The position numbers were made by a program, and so were the translations under genes. Of a stretch of 64,000 nucleotides of DNA, positions 1 through 12,509 are shown one piece after another; the first letter of the stretch is position 1, and each line of letters opens with the position of its first letter. The stretch covers positions 24,941,145 through 25,005,144 of the forward strand of contig CM067344.1 of assembly GCA_034190875.2 (NCBI GenBank), written 5' to 3'. Under the pieces are notes generated by a model. The model was given only the letters and a program-made list of their open reading frames with translations, was not told the DNA's origin and did no database searches. The DNA comes from Urechis unicinctus. Taxonomy: Eukaryota > Annelida > Polychaeta > Xenopneusta > Urechidae.

Positions 1-3000
1 GTGATATTGAGACGCTGACGGATGAGGGTGACAGTAATGTATTACCTACGCTCTCTTGGCGGATGTGTGGAAAACACACATAACTCAACCGATCAAAGGA
101 CCACGAAATGAATCTGATTCGGCACAGCAGAAATATGTCGCCAATAAGACGACGAACAGGCAGCGTCTTTTGCGAAAAAAAAGCCATCATTTCATCAAGT
201 CACGAAAATAAATCAGTTATGCGGCATGCTTAGGCTCAAGTAATGTGTACAGCTTGTCCGGTCAGCTGGTGCAATACCCTAGGTATGTGATTTTGACAGC
301 TATGATGATTAGCCTTGATTGTATGTATATTGTCATGGTTGATAGAAAAAAGGAGCAATACTTAGATTATGACACCGCAGGAAGGTTCTCATATCTATGT
401 CGATTGCATCATCTTAGAATTATCAAGCACGCACGCGCATTTCGCGGATTGCATTTGAAACAGCCGACCAGCAAAACCATAATTCTGACTGAAATTTCGA
501 CAGTGCAAAAGAAAGCAACTCGGAATGATCCCACTGCTTCACGATTCCGTTATTACTTTCAGATTACGGTTTGATGCAACAAGATGGTACGTCCCTGTCA
601 TCGTAAAACCTTGACGGTGACTTATCGTACAGTGTCTTAAACACCGACCGAATGTTTTGCATATCTCACCAACCCTGCGACCATTAAGTACGATCTTATA
701 TGAAGCATGGATGAACTGACAAACGAGACGAGCTATATCAAATAGAGGCTGAACCAAGCATGCACTCTCACATTCAGCAATTCAGAAATGATATTGTTCT
801 TCAGGCATGCCACGAAGCACCGCCCTCGTTAGGATGCTATTAAACACAGGCAAAAGCTTTTCTCCACTGAATGTGGACGAAGGGGGTGACAAATTGCATT
901 TAGGACATAGCAGCCGGAACTGCTTTCCGTGGCAATATTTAGCTGATTTTAACTAAAAAGGTGATTAAAACCCAGCCGTTTGTAGAACGTGATGTAATAT
1001 CTATCTGACGGTCTATACTGGTAATATATTGCAACATATGTGTATGACGTAGAGGTTATGACAGTAACAGGCCGAAGCTGATGTAATATATTCTTAAACG
1101 AGTGGAAGCCAAAGCTAAAGATGATCCTATTTTCCAATTGTGGATAGCGGTATCACAAATCATAACACCGAAGCATACTGAGATAGGGCTTTGACGTCAA
1201 CTTGAATGAATGGTGCATGTTTTTTATGTTAGTTGATAGTCTTATACATTGAATTTTGAACTATAGTATAGCACATAACTATATGCACTGTATAACCATT
1301 AAAAGTCGATCCGTCACTGCGACAAGTGTTACGACAATGTTAATGCCGAATGAAGGATCGCGTTAACGACACACATGGTTTGAAATTCATTATCATAATG
1401 ACAACCACAAAACGTCCCTCTCTTGCTTATTTGCAAGTTACCTGTATATTAATGCATTATCAATCGATTTGTCAAGATAGTTGCGTTACATCTGACGCAG
1501 AGCAATGTCTAGCACGATTACGTCAGGTGCGAGTGCGTTTATCCATGTATTGATAAATTGTATTACGCACGTATAATTCCAACGATCTTATATGAGCATG
1601 AATCTCTTCAGGTTCACTTCACAAACAATTCCCCTCCGCATGGTGTTTAGCGAGTCTGCGTCCCACACTCTAGGGGCGATGCTACGCTGCTCATCCAAGA
1701 TATTTTGCATCTTTTCTTTCATTAAACGCACATCATAAACAGAAACACCATTTTAAGTTGACTGTACAAAATTAGAGCTATTTAGGTTATTTATTTATTG
1801 TGCCACGTGTTAGACGATGCGTTATGAACATTATGGCGAGAGCATAAATTGACAAAAAGCTATTGACATCAAATTGCCATTCCCCTATTCCTTCGTTTAT
1901 CATTTGTTTAGTACATGAGGATTTCAGAGTTTTATTCAATGAATGAGAGCCGGTGTCAAAGGTTTATAGCACTAATGACGAGACGAGAGATCCATGGGAA
2001 AAATGTCTACAAATTTTATCTTTAACGGCTGAAGATGTTTTTGGGTGCTACGTTTCACAACCATGGCAGTTGTTTAAGATCTCGGCAGAGCGCAGACAAG
2101 TTATTGCGCCCAGTAGATATATTTGGTTGAAAGGCGAGCGTAAATGGTTATCTTGTGGCATGGAGGATCACATTACAAATTAAACAAAAATTTAGAGGTC
2201 GATCGAACGAGAGAATTGCGCCCTCAAATTGTATTTATGTAATGAAGATATATCAAAGAATGTCAGTTAACTGACTCCTTTCAATCATTCTTCAATTTGA
2301 CCTTTGTTTCCTTTGCGTCCCGCTCCAACCCAAGTATGTCATGAAAAAGAAACACAGAGACATTGAATCAACAGTAAGTATCACTGCATACTTCTCGTTT
2401 TATAACACCTACCCCCGCTTAAAGTACCATGTACAATCGAAGTACATGATTTATACCCGAACAATGTTCCCGATAAACGCAATCAGTTGGATTGCGCCTC
2501 TTCTTTTTATACCAATTACAGGCTTCGGTTGGCACACGACACTATCTGATAGTCGAGGGGTTTGCGTAAATTTTATTTATCAATGGTAAGGCCAATAAGC
2601 ATCGATCGAGTTACAGACTCAGTTACTTCACGTTAGTTAAGAACACTGCAAAGCAAATGCTCAAAGCGATGAATCGCGTGCTTGTGCATTTTGAATCGCT
2701 TGTTGTTTATGCAATATTCAATTTATTTAGCTTGGTTTAACTGGTGAGATTGAATTTGGCTTCCCATGGCCGCATAATCAATGATAACACATCATGAAGT
2801 CTTGGCTGCTCTAAATTTAAGCCTGGCAATAGATTTGCCATTTGGCGTCACACATGCGTTTGTTCGGTGATGATATCGATTGACGTTTTGTGGCTACGAT
2901 ACAATTAATGGTTGCGATAACTGATGACTTGGTGTCGATATTGAATGCGACGGCCGATGTTGCCTTAAATCGAAAACGTGAGAGCTTGGCTCACCTAACA

Positions 3001-4690
3001 AATCCATTTTTTCTCATGCCCTGTAGCATTTTAATGCATCAATCGTCGATTGCTTTTCGTATGCTGAGGAATCTATGATATAACCAGTATTAGGCACTCA
3101 AGATTAGCTGTGCTGGTAAAATGACTGCTCAAATCAATTATTTCTATACACAAACGTTCCTTTAAGGCACAAAACCAGCATACATATAGGCTTCATATTC
3201 ATTGCCCAACCTGCTTTAGCGCTAGGAAATAAATGCAATCATATGTGCCTGATCCTTTGTTTCAACATATTACGCTAGTATGTTCAACTTCAGTATCAAT
3301 CTTAAAGAATAGGTGCTAAATACGCCAAATAATATATGCAACAACGTTTGAAATAACATAAACTTCGACCTTTCAGAGGACCGACTGACACGTAAATAAG
3401 GAATGCAGAACCGCAAAATGGTAATTAAGGAATACACAGGATTTTGCCGGTGGGGTGACAGTACTTATATTTTGATTATAGTACATACAGTTCCTATTCA
3501 TAGAATTTGATCCCACGTTTGGTAATGCAAGATGTTAAGAATGTGACAATAAATAGAGTAACGCATCGAGGTTTTCTGTATTGAAAGGCTGGATACCCGA
3601 CAGAGAACTCCGATAAATCACCATGAAAGACATTCAAATAAACTGGCCGGTGATGGAGTGAATGTTCACGATTACAGCACCGCCTTGATAGTAAGCAGGT
3701 GGCCACGAAGCTACAAAATGAAGACAAATGGCATACTGCTTCAGGCGTTAATTTGAAAATTGGAAAGTTACAAAGCATGCTTCGTCTAGGCAGATGGATT
3801 CGAACCTCCAATACATACAGATGATCCTGTTTGGCATAAAATTACACTGAAAGTGGATAATCACTGAACTGAGCCGCTGAATCTAGAAATGAATTATTGT
3901 ATGATTCATTAAGCAGTTAGCATCAAGTTCAAGATAACAGGTATATTAGTGCAGAATCCGTAGAATTCGTTTTAATTATAATATGTCACCATTGTAACTG
4001 ACCAATTCAAATCACAAGTATCGGCCAATTTCCTCTCGCCTGGCATGGGTATTGGTACGTTTAAAATGTTGGTTATTGTACACATTGATTATCATCAATA
4101 ACTCAATTTGTATCTGGAGATATTTGGCCTAGAACCCACAATTGACGAGTATCACGTTCACTATTTAAAACATAAGGTTTGTGAGTCCCTGTCTACATTT
4201 ACCAGTTTGCTTACGTTTTGTAGGGCCTGGTCTTGACCATTTATAAGAGACTCAAGGACCTGCGCGTCATATTGACATCCGCATTCCAAAGCCATCTACA
4301 CTCCTCACGATTCATGACGGATCAAAAATGGGCCAACTGGTATTGCATATCGATCGCAAATATGTTGTCAAAACCGTGAATCACATCTCATCCGAATAGC
4401 GTCCCCTGAATGAACTGATATTTGACAACAGAGAGTACACTATGTCTTGTGTTTGTTACACATTGTCTATCATTGCAGTTCATCGATTCATCAGTCACTA
4501 AGGTTGCATTGACAATACCACAGATCAACCATCGGAAACTGCCCCGAGGGTAAAGTCTGGCTTGAAAGTTAATGTCGACTGTAATGACAGCAAACGTACC
4601 GCAATTCGGGAATGTGTAGCAGCCATTTGATCAACCAGCCTTTCAGTGAAGCGAGCAAATGGCATCAAACTTGTTCATGTCTATATTTAG

Positions 4691-4729
<39 letters not shown>
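4691..4729. repeat. (TA)n microsatellite
   Basis: A short, nearly pure TA array followed by a CA/GA-rich tract. Copy 3 has a similar TA tract at 47638-47657 in the same position of the unit, so the microsatellite predates the duplication but has changed length. Confidence 0.9.
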
Positions 4730-5689
4730 CAGACATACATACACAAACAGGCACACGGACATATACCCAAATATACATATTTACGCACAGACACAAATTA
4801 TTTTAATCCTTGTGTATTTAATCTGGTTTAGTCCGGATTTCTGTTTCTTCGCGATCAGATGATGCAAATAACATTTGCAATCTCATAGATTATGGGAATA
4901 AATAAAACATACGTTACGGGTCCGTTGAGAAACCGTAAGTTTTGAGTGATTAGTATGTAGCATGGCATGATTTAACCAGTCATTTTCAATATGTAGTCAT
5001 ATTTGTTTTCAACATTATTCAATTTCCAAACTTGCTGTTTTGCAACTGGTGCAGCCAATACAAGGAATGCTGTTTCCTAATCCAACTAATTCATCATTGG
5101 GCTATTGTCACAGGTGCCTGACTATTGCACAGGTGCAAGAACGTGGTTGGCTTCTGAGATAACGTGTGGCGATTTAAACGAAACCCAAATAATGCAAATA
5201 ATAACGACCAACGAGTAGCTGAAATACTTTGACCGCTTGGTCTATTCCTCTCCGTCAAAAACGGCATTGATATTAAGCAGCATCTAGCAGTATGTTGATC
5301 ATCCGACGATTTTCTTAATCAACCATCGTTGCATTCACCAAATGAGCACAAGGCTGTGATGTTACAGGAGGTACAGATGGCATAGTTTTGAAAATGTTCT
5401 TTTTGTAGCGGGATCAATGTGCCAGTCTTGAAACAGGTAAATACGGGACATGTTAAGATACTTAGGCTTATGAGCTTAATGTGGATTAAACAGCAAAATT
5501 ACCAAATCATGATACGCTTATTGAGTACAACACCTTACACAGACAAGATCGAAAGCTAGTTTTATAGTCTGGAGTGTCAATTGAATTAAAATCAGGCATA
5601 CACTTGTTCAAAGTGCATGACATATTATATACAAACACAATAAATATTTTCAACGATTCAACCCAAAAAGAGAAATTTAGAAGGAAATA

Positions 5690-6480
5690 GTATTATAATT
5701 GCAATAGTGAATATTCATTGGGGATACAGGATTACAAATAATTTGGTAATTAAAAAAATAGGATTCAAAAATATGGTTTCTGTGATATCTAGTGAATCAA
5801 TAACTACAGGTTTTGGTGAGGTCTTCTTTATAATTTTGGAACGTTTTAGAGAGATGGGACAATCTGAGGTCATTCACAGTTTTGTGCTTTTTAATTGGTG
5901 AGGATGACTGGTCAACATATTGGGTGAGGTTGGTGAAATTTAGTCGGTAGGTATTTTGCAGCAAACTTCTTTCACAGTGAACAGTGCTCTGTAAAACGCC
6001 CTTTGTGTCCACTCTACACTAGATTCTTGAGCAGAACTTGATCGCCAACACTGAATTCTTGTTGTTGCTTTATTGGTTATATTTTTCCCTTTGAATGAAC
6101 TGTGCTGATTAAACGTTAGCGGCAATCATGCAGTCCCAAAGGGATGTCATGATATCCATGCTGCTGATCATGGATTGATCACTGTCAATGCTGTTCGGAT
6201 GCTTAGAAGTTTGGTTGGGCTGCAATGCAACTGGAAGTACAGCTTCATTTTGGTGGAAGAATGTTTAGATGCTCGATACACAAACAGAACTGCTGGTAAA
6301 ATTCAACCCAGCTGGTACGGTCCTTAATTGGTTTTATGATAAGATCCTTGATAATAGGGTTCTGGCGCTCCACAAGTCCATTTGCCTGGGGATGATAGGC
6401 AGTCATGTGATGTTTGTTCCAGTTAGCTTTTGGTAAATAAACATGCATCAATAAATGCTTGGGGATAATCTGAAATGGTA
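5690..6480 (-). mobile_element. Fossil Ty3/gypsy integrase end, copy 1
   Basis: Minus-strand translation at about 6245-6505 contains the word TAYHPQANGLVERQN, which is characteristic of the end of the integrase catalytic core in Ty3/gypsy retroelements. Further along the same strand (about 5940-6060) lies a stretch resembling the integrase C-terminal region with its SVGDQVLLKN word. No LTRs, gag, protease, reverse transcriptase or RNase H are visible nearby, so this is an isolated relic. It is broken several times and not functional. A diverged counterpart sits at 58260-59345 in the same register of the tandem unit, so insertion is older than the unit duplication. Confidence 0.7.
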
Positions 6481-6509
6481 AGGGGTAAGATGAAATCGAT
6501 TGCAAGTTA

Positions 6510-9500
6510 CCCCTGGTTGTAACGTGATATCGATTTGATCCTACCTCCCATTAATCTGAATTAAATTTCAAGTTACCGGGGGTTAAGCTAAGGAAGGGTA
6601 ATTTGAAATCGCTACATTGGGAAATGTAATTAACTATAATGTGACATAGTAGTAGTAACATTGTAGAAACGCTTTAAGCATTATTATACCATATTACCAA
6701 CGTTTCGGGCCTGAACTATGAAGCTTGCCATTTACCAGCGCAATATCTCGCCTGGTACACTTTCCTTTGACATACCGATTCCGTGTCATCATTACATTAA
6801 CTCATTAGATCAATACATGCTTTAAGCATGTAGGTAGTACTTTGGCTGCCTTCTTGCATTGAATGTTTTGACTGGACAATATTTGTTCAAGTGTTCGGCT
6901 CTATTTTAAGCCTGCAGGTCACAATGATATAGGTTTGACCAGAAATTAGATTGTCATTACAACCAAACTTTACCAGCATTCGCGCTAAACGATAAACACA
7001 GACGATGATACTGTCGTGCATTTAATTATCGAATCAATGGTGAATGTATTTACGATGATCACAGAACGGTGTATAACTTAAACTTGTTCGATATTTCGCC
7101 CATTTTGTATTACTCAATGCCGAGTGAAGCGTTTAATGCCCCATTAAAATATATTGTTTGCCGACAGTCGTTATGATTCTGTTATCAAAGACATCCCCGG
7201 AAATATCGCCTTCGAGACAGCGCTTCTGACTCGAGGCGCAGAGAAGGATATCTGACGCACAAAAGCGAACAAATTCTCATCACGAAGCGAATCACTCATT
7301 GTGTAAAATGGTAACAAAAAACCTAAAAAGCAGAGGTTATAGATTGCGTCAAAGCAAATGAACGCACTAGTTGCAGCAATGCATTCCAACAGAAGCAAAT
7401 CAAATATATGTGTGATCGAATTCTGTATCAACAATACGCTCGTTCCTGCAAATGTCAATATCAGCATTTTACAGAGTATTTCCCGATTTTCTAATCATTC
7501 TTATCGTTATCATGCCGCCAGTGTATGATCCATTAGATGAAAAGATAATGCAAGATTAGATAAATGACACAGGGTTAATTTGAAAGCCACAGCATTGGCA
7601 TTTTGATATATCAGTTGCGTTAAGATGTTTAATTTATTGGTAGGTCGTAATATTCAGTGAAAAGAATGTGCGGCGAAGGTCGCATACACCCACGCCAGAA
7701 AATATACTTTTAACATTCGTGGGCATTATCGTACAATAGGCATAGATAAATGTCACTTAATACTTGCGGTTCGTTGTCATTATTATTCAATTTCAAATAG
7801 CCCACATCTTAGCAAAAAACAACATCACATAAATACCACAACTCAAGATGGCGTTGCACAATGTTCCTTAAGTCATGGTATGATGGGGTCGCACTATTGA
7901 GAAGAATCCGTATTGTTCTAATGCATAAGTATGTGTAGAGGAATTCGCTTAGTAGCTTTAGTTATTGAAATATGACCAAAGAGCTCTCCTGCTCGGATAT
8001 AGGATATTCTTGGATTCAAGAAGGCAGTTATTTTGTGCAACAACTGTGTCTCATTTTCGGTCTTATTTAAGTGCGCAAAAGGTGTCCGATAGCGGTTTGA
8101 AATTATATTTGATAGGAAAACAAGTGTTTCGAAACGAATTTTGTAGCAATTTTATCCGTCCATGTATTTGTATTTGAGAGATACATGGATTTGAATATAT
8201 GTTTTTAATAATCATGCTAGAAACCTTCGAACTTCCACTTAGGTGATGAGCTGTAATCGACAGTGTATAGGTGACAATAATCGCACACCTTATAATATAA
8301 TTGCGGCATTGAATGAGCGTTTTCTCACGCAGAAAGAATCAATTCACCATACAAGAAATCGAAAAGTGAAAGAAATAGCCTTTGGGGAACTGCACTCATC
8401 TCATCGTTAAGTAAACAGCCATGCGAAGACATTGTCATTACCATTACCAGCTTTGCGGATGTAAAAGTCATTCGAGCGTTATCATGCTTAAACATAACAG
8501 ATTTTTAACACGATTTTTATTCTTGCGTGTTATTTTACAATTGCCTACCCCCATAAAACCTAGCATTTGCCTGCAAAACAATGACGCGTAGAAATTTAGT
8601 AATTTTCAGCAGGAAAGCTGGAAAATTTTGAACATACTTATTGGATAGTAGCGATTAGGAAGTGAGTTAGTTTTTTATGATTTACGATTAAACTGAGAGT
8701 CGCTTTCGCGAATCCGCCAACAAATATGGTTGCCAATCATGTTTTGGTTACACCCTTCTTGGTAGCGGCGTTCAAAATCATCCATATCAAGTCAGAAACA
8801 CTCGTCCTGCTCCACTCTTCTGCTTGAATTTATCCAGAGTACCGTCCTGCGGCCCATTTTACCGTTGTTAGTCACCATCGACACAACCAACTCCGCGTAG
8901 ACAGGTGTGGCAAGGGACAAAATTAGGTGCACAGCTGGATGGCGTTCTGATGACAAATCAAATCGCCAAATGTCAACGAAAATCTTTAATTATAGTAGCA
9001 GGTGGCGACAGTGCGCAACTGCATAAACAGTATGCTGATATGAGAAGGTACATGTACTGTAGAATCTTTATTCGAAATGTGATGTTATGCTCATTCTAGG
9101 AAGCGCAACTGACTTCCAGCTTTGTTAGGATGATCGATTGCTGTAGCTCTCAGGGTAAATGGAACCAAGATCTGGCGTGATAGTCGTCATCGCTCTCTTC
9201 GGATGGTCAACTGTAATCATTTCCGTGTTTGACAACATCAAATGAGCTGTCATTTCCCATGGAGCCATTAAAGTGATCCACATAAATGTTACTTGCAGGC
9301 CAGACGAGGAGAATAATTTAATATCTTTTGATAATTTTCCAACTCTGTGTTGCTTCGAGCGATAGAAAAGGTAGTAAGCTGTCGGGGATAATGGTGTTTG
9401 TGCACTTGTACCGTGTGGTTTGAAGCTTAAAACAGACTTCTGATTTAACTGTTATGGTACAAACCTTTGCGTGATATACACTGGCAAAATGCACGTATTT

Positions 9501-10290
9501 GAGCCTGCCGTTCTGTGGAGAGACACACATGGTCACCTGTTGTTCGAGCGCCCATGGCGTTCATCGACAATATGCGATGGGTTAATGCAGTCCCATCCTC
9601 TGAAGTAAGTGCATCTTGTGTCATAACCTACAGGATAAAAAGTTCAGCAGCAGCACGTTATCTCGTTTCGTTTTCACATGTGTTGATAGTAGTCATGCAT
9701 AGTGTAAATATGTATGCAATGAGTGATTTCTGGGACGTCAATATCCTACAATGTAGTAGCAATCTGCCTGATGCAACACTGGCTCATGAAAATGAAAATA
9801 GCGGGCCAGTGTAAAATTTGCCGGAATTATGAGGTGTTTTGCTTCCTTATCACGATTACATGAAACAACAAGCACACGTGCTAAGTGTAACAGATAAAAA
9901 TAACGGATTTATTAGTTTGGGATTAACTCGTTGCCATATCATTGAACACTCTTACGAGCTATCACTAGAAAGATAAGAGCTCCTTTATCAGAGTGTATGC
10001 CAGTCAATTTTCCGAACTAGTTTCCACGGAATAGTGCTGGACATTAACTTGGGTTCATATCTTTTCGTGCCTCATTGCCACGACGGCAACAGATCATTCC
10101 AGTTCATCAAGTCAATATTTGTTATTCGTTGAAGAATTATTTAATGATGATAGGCCCGAGAACGCGAGGGTATAGGCTAAAGGATACAGTGCATTTCCGC
10201 ATAAAGCGTGAAATGTAGGATACACAAATTGTATTTTATCACAACCTAAAACGGATACTGTAATGTTGCTATTGCTTGAATTATTGCATT
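6510..10290 (+). repeat. Tandem-unit block without genes (copy 1)
   Basis: Non-coding part of copy 1, collinear with about 59345-63520 of copy 3 and missing from copy 2. Both strands show only short open frames that are not kept between the two copies. I see no promoter, RNA gene or transposon terminus in it. Confidence 0.6.
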
Positions 10291-11025
10291 TGAACGTTTT
10301 AAATTGATTAAATCGTGTGCTAATCCTGTGAACATATTCCCTAATAGGCTTACACAGGGCGCAATGTATTCATTCTTCATTGAGTTAGCTATTCAAGTCA
10401 CATTGTAATATCCTTGGTTATAATATCTGCTAGGATAGACTTGTGCACACATATATGATACTTGTAAACACACACAGTGTTATTTTTGTTCAAGTGGATG
10501 GTTTGGTCTGAACACCAATCGTAATCAATCTATTGGGCGTAATAGAGCTGAGTTTGAGAGGAACAATATATTCAGCATTGTACACTACCCTCAAAGTATT
10601 GACCATTCAATAATATTTGTATCACAGATTGTATGTTTTGGTACCACTCACGCCATAATACAACAAAGAAAATAACGATTAATTTTCTCCCCCAATAACT
10701 CAAACATAGCGGAAGCCATAATACAGTACCGTATAATCAATCTTGATCCATTCACTCCAGATGAAGCTCGTATTCTGTAGAGACGCCTGTGGGACCAGCG
10801 ATCATGAGACCCTGGGGCATAGGCAGCTATCATGCAAACATGACACTTACCTTGCGGTGTTCCCATATATGTGTATAGCAAAACATGAGCGATCTTTCTG
10901 TTAAGCATATTATCAAAACTTAAGAGATTGAATAGCTTGGTGTCATCTTTTTAATGGTCGCAATTAAATATGGCATCAATTTGATTGTTTTCTCTATTCG
11001 TAGGACCATGTATTATGATATCACT

Positions 11026-11525
<500 letters not shown>

Positions 11526-11526
11526 C

Positions 11527-11670
11527 ATACCCCGTCGTACAAGGTATTATGCGAATGTATAACCCGTCGTACAGATTGAAGCTGAAAAACATACCCCGTC
11601 GTACAAGCATGAGGCCCAAAAACCCGTCGTAAAAGTCGAGAGGCCGAAAAAGCATACCCCGTCGCGCGGC
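11527..11670. repeat. CCCGTCGTAC short interspersed array
   Basis: The 10-base word CCCGTCGTAC or a close variant occurs five times at irregular spacing of about 32 bases (near 11531, 11563, 11595, 11625 and 11659), with unrelated spacers. It lies directly inside the CCATTTTGG array. Its CpG-rich character contrasts with the AT-rich surroundings. Function unknown; it could be a second class of protein-binding repeat. Confidence 0.6.
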
Positions 11671-11697
11671 ACATATATACTACCTCTATACACTTAG

Positions 11698-11700
<3 letters not shown>

Positions 11701-11732
<32 letters not shown>

Positions 11733-11734
11733 GG
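11701..11734. repeat. C30 homopolymer followed by GGGG
   Basis: Thirty consecutive cytosines followed by four guanines. It makes a poly-glycine stretch in a spurious minus-strand frame (11462-11761). The exact length is doubtful because such runs are hard to sequence. Confidence 0.9.
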
Positions 11735-12261
11735 ATTAAGTATGCAACGAGTTAGATACAATTTGTATCATCCTTATTGAAAAGAACCCAAAAGAGAAGT
11801 CCAATTGATTGAGTAAAGCAGTGACTGTCATAACGCATGCAGATTGCTGGGCACACTGCTCATTAGGCAAAGGAACTTCGCCTCCCATGGTGGTTTTTTA
11901 TAACATAAGCATACCAATATTGATGGTATTATCATAAGACCAGATTGGTTGGAAATACAAATTATATAACAGATCATTTTGGTGTGCCTATTAGAAAATT
12001 GTGATATATTTACATAAAAATACCCTTTTAATGAGAAAATTCTGCCGGTTCTCAACCAATCACGACAATGTTTAACATGATTACCGTTGCGATTTATATT
12101 GAGCTGTAATTATTTCTCACTTTTGCACCTAATGGTTGTTTATAAAACCCACCTGATTAAATCGTTTTGTGTTAACAAATATTACGTAATCGATAGGTTA
12201 TCAAGCAAAGTAACTTCAATTAAAACAAAGAATTAATATGAGAAGAAAAACATGCTTTAAT

Positions 12262-12392
12262 CAACAACCATTTCATGCTTGATAATCATTTAAAGTTAAC
12301 ATTTTATGCTTGATAATCATTTAAAGTTAACATTTCATGCTTGATAGTCATTTAAAGTTAACATTTCATGCTTGATAATCATTCAAAGTTAA
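12262..12392. repeat. 31-bp minisatellite, four copies
   Basis: Four tandem copies of a 31-base unit containing CATGCTTGATAATCATT and AAAGTTAA, differing by single bases. The last copy contains the stop codon and the final codons of the recombinase gene read on the minus strand. Confidence 0.85.
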
Positions 12393-12509
12393 GGGATTTC
12401 CTTGTCATTGACTGGGCTTTCCGCTGCTCGTTCATTATTTTGGTACGAACTTTGTTGTACGGATAGGTTATGCCGTTCTCTTGGATGATGCGCATAATCT
12501 CTTGTTTTC
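12379..12509 (-). CDS. Recombinase gene, last exon
   Basis: The exon opens after a pyrimidine-rich CTGTCCCCCAG acceptor. Its first two bases complete the Gly codon left open by the preceding exon, giving KLPG followed by KQEIMRIIQENG. That is the second half of the Myb-like tail, with the LPGK word typical of the family. It ends with KSLNFE and a TGA stop at 12381-12379. The last five codons and the stop lie inside the first unit, in transcript order, of the 31-bp minisatellite. No convincing AATAAA signal was found close downstream. Confidence 0.65.

Noticed and set aside
3780-3815. tRNA B-box-like GGTTCGAATCC on the minus strand
   Set aside because: No matching A box, anticodon arm or acceptor stem is present at the right distance.
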